A stretch of 64,000 nucleotides of DNA from Ophioderma brevispina (lineage: Eukaryota > Echinodermata > Ophiuroidea > Amphilepidida > Ophiodermatidae). The position numbers and the translations under genes are program-made. Where the stretch lies: positions 88,439 through 152,438 of the forward strand of contig JAMKCH010001648.1 of NCBI GenBank assembly GCA_023653785.1, read 5' to 3'. Positions 46,715-58,727 of this stretch are shown piece after piece. The first letter of the stretch is position 1; each line of letters starts with the position of its first letter. The notes below the pieces were generated by a model. That model had not been told where the DNA came from. It did not search any database and worked only from the letters and a program-made list of their open reading frames with translations.

Positions 46715-49700
46715 GTAATTTAAGTTCTACTGATACAAATATTTGTAGGGTTGAAAAAAAAGTGTTTCAAAGCTTACGATTTTCAAAAGTCTAATGTGCA
46801 ACACATTTTTTGTTGCTTTTGCATGGGTGAGTTCAAAACAGCTCTCATATCAAATATCCACTTGAAACTTTACAGATGGGGTATTGAGCCCAAGGTAATT
46901 CAATACTTTATGATTAAACTGGGTCATCTCCCTTTAAACCTTTCAGTCATACATTTTGAATAAAAATGAAATCCCAAATTTTCGTGGAAAAAAACATGTT
47001 AGACACTATCAATGATTTGTCAGAAAGAGTCAAAATATTTGAAATTTGCAGGAACATCTTGAAAGTAAAGGAGGAGTCTCTGGAATTCCCATAAGTTACT
47101 TTTTCCAACTGAAGAATTGACAGAAAAGGAAGAAAATAGCAGCGTTCCAAGATACGATTCTCCATTCAATTACATGTTGTAGCAAGTGTCCGTATGGAGT
47201 CGATTTTGCCCTTATTGGGTTGCTTCTTATGATTATGTTAGGATACCTGTACTTGTTACATACATGCAAAAATCTGATTTTTGATGATTTTTTTTTTTAT
47301 TTTCTGATTTAGCAAATCCCCGGGGGGATCAGTCTTCATAGACAAGGGGGTATCATCCGTGTCCAAGAATTCACGTAAATAGGGTAGTTTTTTCAGGATC
47401 AGGCACGTTACGTACGTAACGTGAAAAGGGTCTAAAAATCAAGAAAAAGGGTTATATTTTCTAAATGAGGACTTACGCATTTAGGGTCCACATTCATTTC
47501 AGCATAAAAAAAAATTAAAAAATTAAAAAGTGTTCCAGAAGTCTGTACTTGCCTTCAAACCTGTGCTTTCAAATCCCTAAATTTCCAACATTTTCCGCAC
47601 TACGCGCGGTAAAGAAACCATACATGTGATTTTTAGTACAGGCCTGTTGGTTTGAGATTGAGAACTGATGACGACTCCTTTTGTGATTGCCTGATTATGT
47701 CGCTATAGCAAAATTGTTCTATATCACTTACCCATGAAACGGACAATGTTTTAGCAATTACAACTCATAATTTATTTAAATGTCAGTCAATTCTAGGTTT
47801 ATAATTTTCTTAAAATAACTTTTGGGACATAATTTGGGTGCATAATGCCGATTTATCACTGTGCTGCAAATGCGGAAATAAGTGCCGAAAATAACGTTCT
47901 CTAAATGCGAATTCTCCCGGATCCAATAGACCCAGAGAAAATGTCTTGAAAACTAAATACCCCAAGGTTTCCACGACCCACCCCATGCCGCTTACGAACT
48001 CTCCATGAACACCTTTAATTTTATGATTAGTTAAAATAAAACCTTATAGACAGGTACCAGCCAAGGAAAAACTGCCATTTTTTCCAGTAAAACAAGGTTT
48101 TCTAAGTGATTTTGTCTTCTTGAAACCATATTCTTTGAAATAAGCTTGGGGGCCACCCAGAATTTTGCCCCAAATTCAAGATGGCTGCCAAAATCCAAAA
48201 TGGCTGCCAAAATTACATTAATTGGATTAATACCCTCTCTAAGTTTTTCCTGTCAAAGTTTTTCAGTGATTCTGTCATTCTGAGCATTCCCCCATTGAAA
48301 TTGGCCCAAGAGCCACTCCTAATATCACCCCCAAATCCAAGATGGCCGCCAAAAATCAAAATGGCTGCCAAAATGACCTTAATTACACTTATACCGCGTC
48401 TTGGCTCTTCCTGTTAAACTTTTTACGGCAGTTCCGTCAAGTAAAACCTAAAGCTATTGAAAATAGGTTAGAAGCCACCAAGGATTCGGTCTCAAATCCA
48501 AAATGGCCGCCAAAATCGCCACCAAAATTACCTTATTTATATTCAAGCTACCTGAGTTGTTCATGTTAACGTTTTCTCAGTGGTTCCGTCAATCTAAACC
48601 TATGTCCTTTGAAATTAGCTTGCATGGTACTCAGGATTTGGCTGCAAATGCAAGATGGCCACTTAAATCCAAAATGGCTGCCAAATTACCTCAAATTAAA
48701 TCCCATTCTCTTTCCCCCATGAGTTAACTTTTTTGTGTCAATATGAGGTTTACATGGTACTGGATACCAATTTTGTGGGATAGAATACTCACCTGATCCT
48801 TATTATCATGTAAATATGACAATATTGTCAGTGTTTAGTCTGGGCATCCTAAGTTGTTCGGCTCGCCAACAAACTGGATGATGGGAACACATAATTAACC
48901 CTCGTCTTACCAAGCCTTTTTTGTAACACGGATTACCAAGGGGGGGGTTACCACCCCCTCGAGAATTCATTATAAAGCACCCGATGCTTATGATTTTAAT
49001 ACCATTGGATAGCTGTGGTCTTCAAAGTAAGTACCGACATACCTAGTATGGCGTCACAATGACGTCATCAAGTCCGCGAGTCGGCAAAATTGACATTTTC
49101 CACAGAAAATAGGCGAAAATCCAATTTTGTGCTAAAAAAATGTAGGATAACGGATTTTCATGCAGTTTTCGGCTCTAAATGATGGCAAATGACCAGTTTT
49201 ACATAAACATAGATTTTTAGAGCCATACTGTGCATGATATTTTAAAAAATGCCCCAAAATATTCTTGTGTGGCAACCCCACCCACTCCTTACCTTTGACT
49301 TTGACGGCAAACCCTAACCCCGGTGAAGGTGCTACATTCACTTTTTTCACTATAATGACCAGCAAGGATGAAAGAATTATTACCTATAGAAGCTTTTTAC
49401 GCAAGCTTTTGGCATTTTAGCACACCGGAGCAAAGTTTACTGGGGGGGGGGTGGTAACCATCCTCCCCTTGGTAAGATGAAAGCAATTCTAGAGAAACCT
49501 TTTCAATTCCAAAAGTTCATTCGCTTAAGTCCAAATCACTGTCTGTCTGCGAATCGGATGAATGGACTGTTAAGCTATTGACAGACGAGGTAGACCACTG
49601 CCTTCTTGAGCAAGTCGCTTTCGATTTCAGTAATATCAACCTCTCTTAGGCTGTTGACCTCTTTCTCACTCTGGTTGGGTCCCCTTCTCTTCACTTATTT

Positions 49701-50076
49701 GATGCTGGGGCCATTCCCCTTGGAAGCTGGGCGTGTCCCTTGATTCTTCATTATCAACATCATAATTGGAAGTCAGCTTCTGATAAGAATATGCCCTTTC
49801 ATATCAACAGGGCCTATCTATTATTCGTTAATTACAAAATTCATCTTGTTTGTTTACAAACTTTTACAGAGAGTACGAGCATCTTTACTCCCTACTATAC
49901 AATCTTCTCCAGAAAGAGGGTTTAAAGCCGTGACTTATCTACAAGCATGTCTGAGTTCTTTGTTGAATCCTTTTGCAACACCTACCTGTGTTTCACTGCT
50001 TTATGGCTGTTGTATGCGTAGCATTTTGCCTGATTATGTGTTAGACCATTACCATTCCAATATTAGCTAATATTAA

Positions 50077-50632
50077 AGGGACGCTAATGGCAATGAAAAA
50101 ACAATTGACATACTGAAAAGGACCCTTACTGAAATCACTTCCACGAGTTTAAAAACATTTGGATGTTTACATTCTGTAACACAGTAAAACAGGAAGAATT
50201 CCAGGGAGAGGTGGCAGTTTGTGGCAATTTCCGGAACAGAAAAGCAGGGGTTCACATCCCTGAAAGAGTTTAACATTGTTATCTAGCCTGTTTGCGACAC
50301 AATTCAAAGAGCGGATGCAGTCATTGTACTTTAGGCTTGTAGTAAGATATTGATCTGGCAAGTTAAAGGTGAATTAGCTGGGATTAGCACATCATATACA
50401 ATAGCAATGGTCTGTGAGCTTATGACAACATGCTTTTCAAGTTTGGTAAATGCTGATAGTAATGTCAGCATCCTTGTTCCAGAAATTGCCACAAACTGCC
50501 ACCTCCCCCGGAACTCTTCCTGTTTTTACTGTTTTTACAGAATGTAAACATCCAAATTCTTTTCAAACTCGTGGAAGTGATTTCAGTAAGGGTCCTTTTC
50601 ATTATGTCACTATTTTATGCCATTATGTCCCT
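50077..50632. mobile_element. TTAA-flanked foldback MITE at the palindrome centre (556 bp)
   Basis: TTAA at 50073-50076 and 50633-50636. Ends are AGGGACGCTAATGGCA and the inverse of AGGGACATAATGGCAT. Inverted arms of about 190 bases contain GGCAATTTC..GGAACA and ATTCTGTAACA-type blocks. Piggybac-like target choice. It lies in the loop of the large palindrome; only 49601-50072 and 50637-50759 are unique loop sequence. Confidence 0.8.
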
Positions 50633-51820
50633 TTAATAAACATCCAAATTTAATGATAAAAGGGATTTCTCACCTTTGATTTACATGTTATTTTGTGGAT
50701 AACAATTAGTAAAGCGGTCCTTTTGATGTGATGGCTCACAAATGATTTGAATGTTTTCTCAGTGGTCTACCTCGCCTGTCAATAGCTTAACAGTCCATTC
50801 ATCCGATTCGCAGACAGACAGTGATTTGGACTTAAGCGAATGAACTTTTGGAATTGAAGTTATCTCCAGAATTGCAGCGTAACCCTCGTCTTACCAAGGA
50901 GAGTGGTTACCACCCTACTGAACTTTGCTCGGATGTGCTAAAATGCCAAAAGCTTGCGTAAAAAGCTTCTAGGTAATCATTCTCTCATCCTCTCTGGTCA
51001 TTTTAGCGAAACAAATGTGAAGGAAGCACCTTCACCTGAGTTAGGGTATGCCGTCAAAGTTGAAAGGTAAGGGGGGATGGTTGCCACCCAATGATATTTT
51101 ATGGTACATTTTTGAATATATTATGCACAGTATGCCTCTAAAACTCTAGGTTTATGTAAAACTGGTCATTTGCCATCATTTAGAGCCGAAAACCGCATGG
51201 AAATCCGATATTCCTACCTTTTTAAGCACAAAATTGGATTTTTGCATATTTTCTGTTGAAAATGTCAATTTTGCAGACCCGAGGACTTGATGACGTCATT
51301 GAGACACCATAATAGGTATGCTAGTTGGTACTCATTTTGTATCAATGGAAAGAGGAAGACCATAGCTATTGGTATCAAAATCATAAGCATCAGGTCCTTT
51401 ATAATGGATTCTAAAGGGAGTGGTAACCCCCTTGGTAGTCCTTGTTACAAAAAAAAAGCTTGGTAAGACGAGGGTTAATTATGTGTTCCCATCATCCAGT
51501 TTGTTGGTGAGCCGAACAACTTAGGATGTCCAGACTAAACACTGACAATATTGTCATATTTACATGATAATAAGGATCAGTTGAGTATTCTATCCCACAA
51601 AATTGGTATCCAGTACCATGTAAACCTCATATTGACACAAAAAAGTTAACTCATGGGGGAAAAGAGAATGGGAATTTAATTTGAGGTAATTTGGCAGCCA
51701 TTTTGGATTTAAGTGGTCATCTTGCATTTGCAGCCAAATCTTGAGTACCATGCAAGCTAATTTCAAAGGACATGGGTTTGGAATGACGGAACCACTGAGA
51801 AAACGTTAACATGAACAACT

Positions 51821-52177
51821 CAGGTAGCCTGAATATAAATAAGGTGATTTTGGCAGCCATCTTGGCGGCCAATTTGGATTTGAGACCGAAGTCTTGGTAA
51901 CCTCTAACCTAACTTCAATAGCTGTAGGTTTAAGATGACAGAACTGCTGTAAAAACTTTGACAGGAAGAACCAAGACGCGGTATAAGTGTAATTAATGTC
52001 ATTTTGGCAGCCATTTTGATTTTTGGCGGCCATCTTGGATTTGGGTCGATATTCGGAGTGGCTCTCGGGCCAATTTGAATGGGGATTGTTCAGGATGACA
52101 GAATCACTGAAAACCCTTTGACAGGAAAAACGTAGAGAGGGTATTAATCCAATTAATGTAATTTTGGCAGCCATTTT
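51821..52177. repeat. 357-base duplication, left copy
   Basis: Direct copy of 52338-52694 with equal length and four substitutions seen by eye. It is part of the palindrome's right arm; the left arm has this segment once. It ends at GGCAGCCATTTT, directly before the A run of the insert. Confidence 0.9.
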
Positions 52178-52337
52178 AAAAAAAAAAAAAAAAAAAAGTT
52201 TTCCCAACGTCAGCTTGACGTTGGTTTGCCGACCATCTACCGACCAATTTCCCCACCGTTTTCCCAACGTCGGGCTGACGTTGGTTTGCCGACCGCGACC
52301 GTGACGACGTCGGCCCGACGTCAGTTTGCTATCTGGG
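52178..52337. mobile_element. 160-base insert starting with A20, between 357-base duplications
   Basis: Starts with 20 A, then two tandem units containing GTTTTCCCAACGTC, a palindromic (C/G)TGACGTTGG core and TTTGCCGACC; ends CTATCTGGG. No coding capacity. The CCAACGTC/GACGTTGG words make short hairpins. Family unknown; it could be a SINE-like or tandem-repeat derived insert. Confidence 0.75.
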
Positions 52338-52694
52338 CAGGTAGCCTGAATATAAATAAGGTGATTTTGGCGGCCATCTTGGCGGCCAATTTGGATTTGA
52401 GACCGAAGTCTTGGTAACCTCTAACCTAACTTCAATAGCTGTAGGTTTAAGATGACAGAACTGCTGTAAAAACTTTGACAGGAAGAACCGAGACGCGGTA
52501 TAAGTGTAATGAATGTCATTTTGGCAGCCATTTTGATTTTTGGCGGCCATCTTGGATTTGGGTCGATATTCGGAGTGGCTCTTGGGCCAATTTGAATGGG
52601 GATTGTTCAGGATGACAGAATCACTGAAAACCCTTTGACAGGAAAAACGTAGAGAGGGTATTAATCCAATTAATGTAATTTTGGCAGCCATTTT
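52338..52694. repeat. 357-base duplication, right copy
   Basis: Right partner of 51821-52177. It continues without break into the rest of the palindrome arm (GGATTTTGGCGGCC), which marks the insertion as later than the palindrome. Confidence 0.9.
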
Positions 52695-52786
52695 GGATTT
52701 TGGCGGCCATCTTGGATTTGGGGCAAAATTCTGGGTGGCCCCCAAGCTTATTTCAAAGAGTATGGGTTAAAGAAGACAAAATCTTA

Positions 52787-53150
52787 AGATGTTTGTAATT
52801 TATTTCAATACTTTTGATTGTTGGTAATAATTCCCTCTTTTAAACATACCATATATTATGTTGTACCCACTTGTATAGTAAAGTTTGATCTAGGTATTAA
52901 TTTGATAATTTTAATATATGGTTAATGGATTTGTTACATTGCTAAGTTTATCAATTTTATATGTATTGATGTGGTTTAATCTTATTATAGTTTGTTGTAA
53001 TTAATTATATATTAATATTGTTATAATTTTGAAATGTTTGATGTATTTTATATGTGACCCCTGGGCCTCATGGAAGAACAAAGGATATCTTATAACATCC
53101 ACTGAATGAGTAACCCAGGCAAAAGAAGAAATAAAACAAACAAACAAACA
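52787..53150 (+). mobile_element. Retroelement 3' end with (AAAC)n tail inserted in the palindrome arm
   Basis: The mirror sequence of the left arm (GAAGACAAAATC then ACTTAGAAAACC) is split here by about 360 AT-rich bases that end in AAATAAAAC(AAAC)n, followed by AATCACTCAGAAAACC. The AATC shared at both borders may be the target duplication. Plus-oriented LINE 3' UTR; no coding part is kept. Confidence 0.7.
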
Positions 53151-53169
53151 AACAATCACTCAGAAAACC
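53088..53169. repeat. 82-base duplication, left copy
   Basis: Identical, base for base, to 53741-53822. It spans the (AAAC)n tail of the older insertion and 12-16 bases of palindrome arm. Confidence 0.92.
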
Positions 53170-53740
53170 AAAAAAAAAAAAAAAAAAAAAAGTGGTCATT
53201 ATGACCTCGATATCAACAAGTTTGTCGAATTCAGCGGCAGCAACAGACGGGACCATCCCACCACAAGATCATCTTCTGATCCATTTAGGTTAAAGCCTCA
53301 GTTTTGCAGGACTCAGGCACATAAAGCAACCTATTTCAATCGTATTGTTTCTTTATGGAACCAGCTCCCCTTTGAAACCAGACAAACTGGTTCTTTTGCT
53401 ACTTTCAAATCTCAGGTAGTTGACTTTTTTGATTCCAGATTTGCTACAAGTTTTGATCCATCAAACATGTGTACTTGGGGCTTAGTCTGCACATGTACAA
53501 ATTGCAGGCCTATGTAATTTGGGGGTTCACTATTTGGCTTTCAAAATTCTTGGAGGTGGGATGGTCCTAGAGGTGATTAAGCACCTGTTTGTCCCAACCT
53601 TTTCACTGGAATTCTTTTGGTTGCAATATCTAAATACGTATATTTTTATTCTGTTAATCTTGTGCAATATTTTCTTGAATTTTCTTTTTATGCTGTTTGT
53701 GTACCAGTGATGAAGTGTAATAAATAAATAAATAAATAAA
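53170..53740 (+). mobile_element. 5'-truncated LINE insertion starting with A22, ending (AAAT)n
   Basis: Starts with 22 A, then an open frame (next entry), a 3' UTR and a (AAAT)n tail at 53720-53740. Flanked by the identical 82-base repeats. 571 bases long. The C-terminal coding part is intact, so the insertion looks young. The tail type and C-terminus suggest a CR1/Jockey-like element. Confidence 0.8.
53194..53520 (+). pseudogene. LINE reverse-transcriptase C-terminus, open but truncated
   Basis: The frame runs from the A tract without a stop: HYDLDINKFVEFSGSNRRD, then FCRTQAHKATYFNRIVSLWN and QLPFETRQTGSFATFKSQV, ending with CTWGLVCTCTNCRPM and TAA at about 53518. The YFNRIVxLWNxLP and terminal CxCxxC pattern is typical of the end of non-LTR RT ORFs. 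No start codon or RT core; the polypeptide is a truncated tail. Confidence 0.8.
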
Positions 53741-53822
53741 TCTTATAACATCCACTGAATGAGTAACCCAGGCAAAAGAAGAAATAAAACAAACAAACAA
53801 ACAAACAATCACTCAGAAAACC
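53741..53822. repeat. 82-base duplication, right copy
   Basis: Right partner of 53088-53169; continues directly into the outer palindrome arm (CCTTGACTGG). Confidence 0.92.
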
Positions 53823-54479
53823 TTGACTGGAAAAAATGGCAGTTTTTCCTTGGCTGGGACCTGTCTATTACATGCATGAACTATATTTTACTGTTTATAC
53901 TGTCGACCATTGGCCTATATGTATTTTAAAGTTAACCACTTACAAATATCAAATTGTTTTTACCAAATTTGTATGAGTGTTTCGGAAAGCAAACATTGCT
54001 TGGTATGCATTCCGCGCTTCGCGTGAGAGAGAGAGAGCGGCACCCCCTCCCACGCCGCTTACTATATGAATTCTCTGTGACACTTTAACCCATCAAATAT
54101 GTTTTACCTTTTTTAAGCCTATTTATCATACCTATATTTTGCTATAGTGAATCACTTACAAATTTCAAATTATTTCTATTAAATTCGCATGAAAATTTGC
54201 GTTTGGAAAGTGAAGATTGCAAGCCCCCCCCCTGCTGCTTACATGTAGCGCAATGGCCGCTCAGCAGCCATATCGTCGACTTTTATCGACTAGTCGTGCC
54301 GCCGTCCTGAGACTTGTTGGATACGCCCCTGGCTCAAAATCCTTTTCCTCTTTTAAATACCTTTCCTCGGATATATCCTGGCTGAAAAATTAACTTTCCC
54401 CAGATATTTTCTGAATTACACCAAGCTCAGACAAGCTTCTCTGGTGTGCAAAAAATACACTGGAAGAATATGGTTTGGG

Positions 54480-54762
54480 GTTTTTACGTATAAAGGGGTA
54501 ATAATTGCATCAATTACTTGCTTAGGGTAGGGAGAAATAAATACTTGTTTAGGGTTTGCAAAATTGTGCTACTGATACTTGTTTAGGGGCGCAAATTCCA
54601 TCAAGTATACTTGTTTAGGGTAGCTAATTGCGCTGCTGATACGTATTTAGGGGTGAAAATTCAAGCTTCGAAAATACGTATTTAGGGTGCTTTTTGTGAT
54701 TGCTTGGACACGGATGATAACCCCTTGTCATTGAGAAGTGCCCCCCCCCCCCCCCCCCCCCC
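54480..54762. repeat. Short tandem repeat (TACTTGTTTAGGG-type) ending in a 22-C run
   Basis: About six spaced copies of A(C/T)(T/G)(T/A)(G/T)TTTAGGG between 54520 and 54690 with spacing of roughly 35-50 bases. 54741-54762 is an uninterrupted run of 22 C. Non-coding. Confidence 0.75.
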
Positions 54763-55170
54763 GAGCAAAATCACTGATTTTAATTAGCCTAATCAGTAGA
54801 GTGCTATTCAGGTTGCAGACATACAAGCACCCACCACTCCCATTGAGAGGGTTAATTAGCAGAGTCCAGATTTAATGCTATTGTGATTGTGCTGTGACTT
54901 AAATCAATTTGGTTTTCTGACACATAGTCACTCCTGCAGGTTTTCTATGGGTAGTCTTAATTTCCTCCTGCATCCACAATTGATTGGTTTATACAATGAG
55001 TTACAATATGCTCATCCACCAAGGACACACTTCAGTGGGTTGTACTTGTACATGTATTGACATGAACTGACCTTGTGTGATCTAGGTATCATATATCATA
55101 CCCCAAAACCAGGGGTTGTATTTTCTAAATACATTGGTGAATGAAAGCTACTGAACTGTGCCAAGGGAAT

Positions 55171-55441
55171 TGAGATTTTACTAGCTCATAGTGATACGCT
55201 TTCTGTAATTGTCACATCCTGGCCTGATACGGGTGCCTGTCAAGTTTCGGGAAGGTTATGTTCGGGCCCACCTCTCAAGGCCAGTGTAATGCCTCGCTTT
55301 GGTTCTTTCGTAAAATTAGATGAAAGGGAGACATTGTGCTGTTCTTGAAACAAGACACGGATGTGACCGTCCCAAAACTCAATATCAGGCCAGGATGTAC
55401 AATTACAGAAAGGCTGTATAGTTGATGAGCTGACCACCCAG
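55171..55441. mobile_element. Foldback (MITE-like) element
   Basis: Inverted arms: CTTTCTGTAATTGT.ACATCC near 55199 against its reverse near 55394-55414, extending outward through TAGCTCAT (55181) and ATGAGCTGA. Also CTGGCCTGATA against TATCAGGCCAG. The interior is not repeated. No coding capacity. Confidence 0.7.
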
Positions 55442-56339
55442 TTACATGGATTAATGTAGCAGAGCACCATGTAAACCTACTGGGTTAATAAATTGTATTA
55501 CTGAAAACTGAAATTATTATTGTTATAAACTGATCAAAAAGTGTCACAACGTTTTGGACCATTTTACCGATCAACATAACATCAGGTCCTGTCTGCCTCA
55601 AATCTCTGGGATGTTTTATGTTATCAAAAGATTGTCTCATGAAACCAATTCAATGAATGCACACAGTTTTTGATAACTGATTCTACAACTGCTATTGCTT
55701 TACTATGTGAGCGCTTTGTTAAAGACACTATCAGTGATCCACCCTCAAAAGAGTGTCAAGAGTTCTGGGGATGAGGCTATAGAGATCAGACCATGGCCTC
55801 AACTGAAGCTTAGAGTCACTTACAGGGAAATTATCTACAGTAATCATAAATACAATAATGCAAAGAAATGAACTTCAAATGAAATGAGGACAATGTCAGT
55901 TTTAAGAAAATCACTTACTTTGGCTTTAACACTTAATTAAATGCATAAGGGGTCTGCACTCTGTTAGTGTGTACGTGTGGTGGGGGGCTTTTAGGGGCCC
56001 ATGCATAATAAATTTACCACTTTCCCAAGACTTTCAAAGATATCAACATTAACCCTTTGGACCCTCTCCAGTTCTGTATACGTTATAACACATAAATCAG
56101 TGGCTTTAAAAGATGGCCTTCCAATTGTTTGCAGGTGATTTGGAAAGCAAAACACTAAGACAGACTAGGCTTGTTTCGACTCATTTAAAATGCATTGTTC
56201 ATGCTGATTCTGAATGTGCCCAGGAAAATGAAGATTTGTTAACTTTTACAAGCAGAAATTGATAGTAATTTTTAATGGTAACTTGCCATTAGTGCTGAAA
56301 GGATTAAAGAAATACTTATATAATCTGATTACATGTTGT

Positions 56340-57900
56340 CAATCAAATCATGTTGTCTTGATCCCATGCCCACTTGGTTAGTGAAGAATCGTCTCTCCTC
56401 CTTTATCTCTGTTCCGTGTCACATAAAATTCCTCACTTACTTCTGGTATGTTCCCAGCTGAGCTTCGCAAGGTGATTATAATGCCTGTTCTCAAAAAACC
56501 ATCCCTTGATTGTCAGCAATTAAAGAATTACCGGCTTGTCTCAAATTTGCCCTTTGTGGGCAAACTTATTGAGAAGGTTGTATCCTCCCAGGTTACATAC
56601 TATGCTGATTCCAACAAACTGTCTGAACCTTTACAGTCAGCTTATCGCTGTACCCATAGCACTGAAACTACCCTCCTTCCTGATCAGGATGAGTTCCTTA
56701 GAGTTTTTGATAATCAGCAGGGCATGTTCTTGGTGATGATAGATTTATTTTCCGTGTTCGACACTGTCAATCATGACATCCTTTTACAGCGTCTTTCAGA
56801 AGGCTGTGGGCTCAGGGATACTGTCAGTGACTGGTTCAGGTCATATTTGTGTGGTCGGTCGAGCCAGGTCAGTGTGAATGGCACTCTGTCTAAAGATGCT
56901 CTTCTTAGATATGGGGGTCCCGCAGGGATCTGTTGTCGGTCCCCAGTCCTTCATATACTATTCTCATGTTATTGGTCATATCGTTCGCAGGCACTCTTGA
57001 CTATCATATATATGCTGATTATGTGCAATGTTTTCTATTTTTGATCCACCTGCCCTGGTGATGCTGATTGTGCTCTTTTTAAGCTTTCTTGCAGTGTGAA
57101 GGAGTCACCATGCAACAAACTTGTGATGAACCAGGAGTTCTTCATTGTCTCCTCTACTTCACATTACAAACTCCTTCACCATCTTAGCTTTCATCTGGAT
57201 TACCTGGATATCCCTTCTTCTACTCGGGTTAAAAACTTGGGTGTTGTTTTTTTTACCATTTCATGACAATGTCAGATCACATTACTCATTTTTGTAGTTC
57301 TCTCAACTGGCAGATCCACAATCTCAGTCGGATAAGGATTTTTGGATTTCGATGCTTGTCATAATGCTGTTCATGCTCTAATTCTAGGCTGGATTACTGC
57401 TGTTCTCTTCTCAATGGTGTCTCCACGAAAAATCTCACACGTCTCCAATGACTGCAAAACAAACGTGCTAGGCTGATCTTCAAGAAGCTGAAACATGCTC
57501 ACACATCTCTTCTTTGTGAACTACATTGGTTACCAGTTTCCCAACGCATTCAATTTCGTACGCTGGTGCATGTCTACAAATCTCTGAGAAACTCATCACC
57601 TGGTTACCTCTCTTTTCTCTCAGGAAATCCACCTATTCCCCTGCTCCTCAAGTGGACACTGTCTAGTGGTTCAGAAATCTCATAAGCATGCTGGTGATAG
57701 GGCTTTTTCTGTTGTTGGGCCCAGGCTGTGGAATGCATTACCCAACTCCATCAAAACTGCTTGCAGTAAAGCATCTTTCACAAAGGCTCACAAAACTCAT
57801 CTTTTTTTCCAAAATGTAGTTTGGCTGTTTGCGTTCACTCTTCTCTAGTGCCTTGTATCCTTTGGCAATTAGGCGCTTTACAAATCCAGTTATGCAAGTG
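56340..57900 (+). pseudogene. L2/CR1-like non-LTR retrotransposon, RT domain to 3' end, decayed
   Basis: The longest piece is a 198-codon frame at 56448-57044: VLKKPSLDCQQLKNYRLVSN, LIEKVV, AYRCTHSTETTLL, IDLFSVFDTVNHDIL (motif A with both Asp), WFRSYLCGRSSQVSVNG. The YGVPQGS block is damaged (YGGPAGICC) and YADD reads YADY in another frame. Further frames continue to RAFSVVGPRLWNALP at about 57700. The 3' end has GGCGCTTTACAAATCC, an L2-like terminal sequence. 5'-truncated at about 56340 (DPMPTWL). Inactive. Confidence 0.85.
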
Positions 57901-58282
57901 GGCATATCATTGATTTCCTGAAAATTTATCCGGCTCTTGCCACAGCGGCAAAACCCTTGTGCACGACGCTAGACTTATGGGAATCATCCAAACAAAAGGC
58001 TACGGAAGGAGTTAAAGGGGTATATCCCCCTACCAAAAATGTGGGTAAGCTTTTTATGCTGAAATAACATCACCCAAGTCCATATTTTTTTTTTACATTT
58101 CCAGAATTGTGTTTACTATGGCCAAATTTCTGGAATTCCAGAAATTTCCGAAGTCTTGCATCACTGAAATTCACCAGATGCATGTGCCTCTGCTGTCGGG
58201 TTGGTGAATGGGTACAAATGTTACCAAGATCACATGAGGTTGATCACAACATGTGTGAAGCATTACCCAAGGACCAATTTCG

Positions 58283-58567
58283 AGGGTTGACAATCAAGGA
58301 CGTAACTCAGCACTGAAGAAGATTAAAGAATTTCTTTAAATCTGCTGTTCATAATTAAAAATTGTTCTTTGTTTACTAAGTTTATATCATGTTTGCTTAC
58401 AGCTACCAATATGAACTTTATGAGTGTTTACATTTTGAGTAATGAATAGATTTGCTTATTAAAAATCTTCATCACATTTCTAAAAGCAGTATTACAGCAG
58501 AATTAAAGAAAATTCTTTAAATATTTCTTTCAGTGCTGATTTACGTCCTTCTGATTTTCAACCCTTC
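58283..58567. mobile_element. Foldback element with about 70-base inverted arms
   Basis: Left arm GAGGGTTGACAATCAAGGAC, then CAGCACTGAAGAAGATTAAAG. The right arm is its reverse complement (CTTTCAGTGCTGATTTACGTCC then TTTTCAACCC). It contains TTTAAAGAA palindromes. Non-coding. Confidence 0.75.
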
Positions 58568-58727
58568 AAAATTTAGATAGACCAATACACAAAAATATAA
58601 ACACAGATATTGCAGCATAAAATACATGTGCCAAAAATAGGCTCCTGGTTCCTAAGCCCCCTTATTCGAAGTGTTCGAGTTAATCATATTTTTTCTGTAA
58701 TTATATTGTTATATAATTTCACGACAA

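Larger units (their letters stand above)
47300..54790. repeat. Large imperfect palindrome, about 7.5 kb
   Basis: Core arms are 48047-49600 (left) and 50760-53866 (right), reverse complements in order. Examples are TAGACAGG..CCAGCCAAGGAA against 53840-53866, the AAGATGGCCGCC blocks, CTGGATGATGGGAACACATA against 51484-51503, and CAGACAGACAGTGATTTGG against 50811-50829. An outer matching block exists at about 47318-47375 and 54690-54745 (TATCATCCGTGTCCAAG). The right arm is longer because of three later insertions. The arms are rich in AAATCCAAGATGGCNGCC words. Reading frames within are shadows. Confidence 0.85.

Noticed and set aside
48181..48727. Chain of overlapping plus-strand frames (MAAKIQNGCQN..) and their mirrors at 51.8-52.7 kb
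   Set aside because: The MAAK(I/N)QNG motif comes from the AAGATGGC(C/T)GCC repeat word read in one frame; it recurs in both palindrome arms and is not a gene.
58107..58316. 69-codon plus-strand frame just upstream of the RYV exon
   Set aside because: No match to the TRPC family, runs into the foldback element at 58283, and no splice pair keeps the frame.
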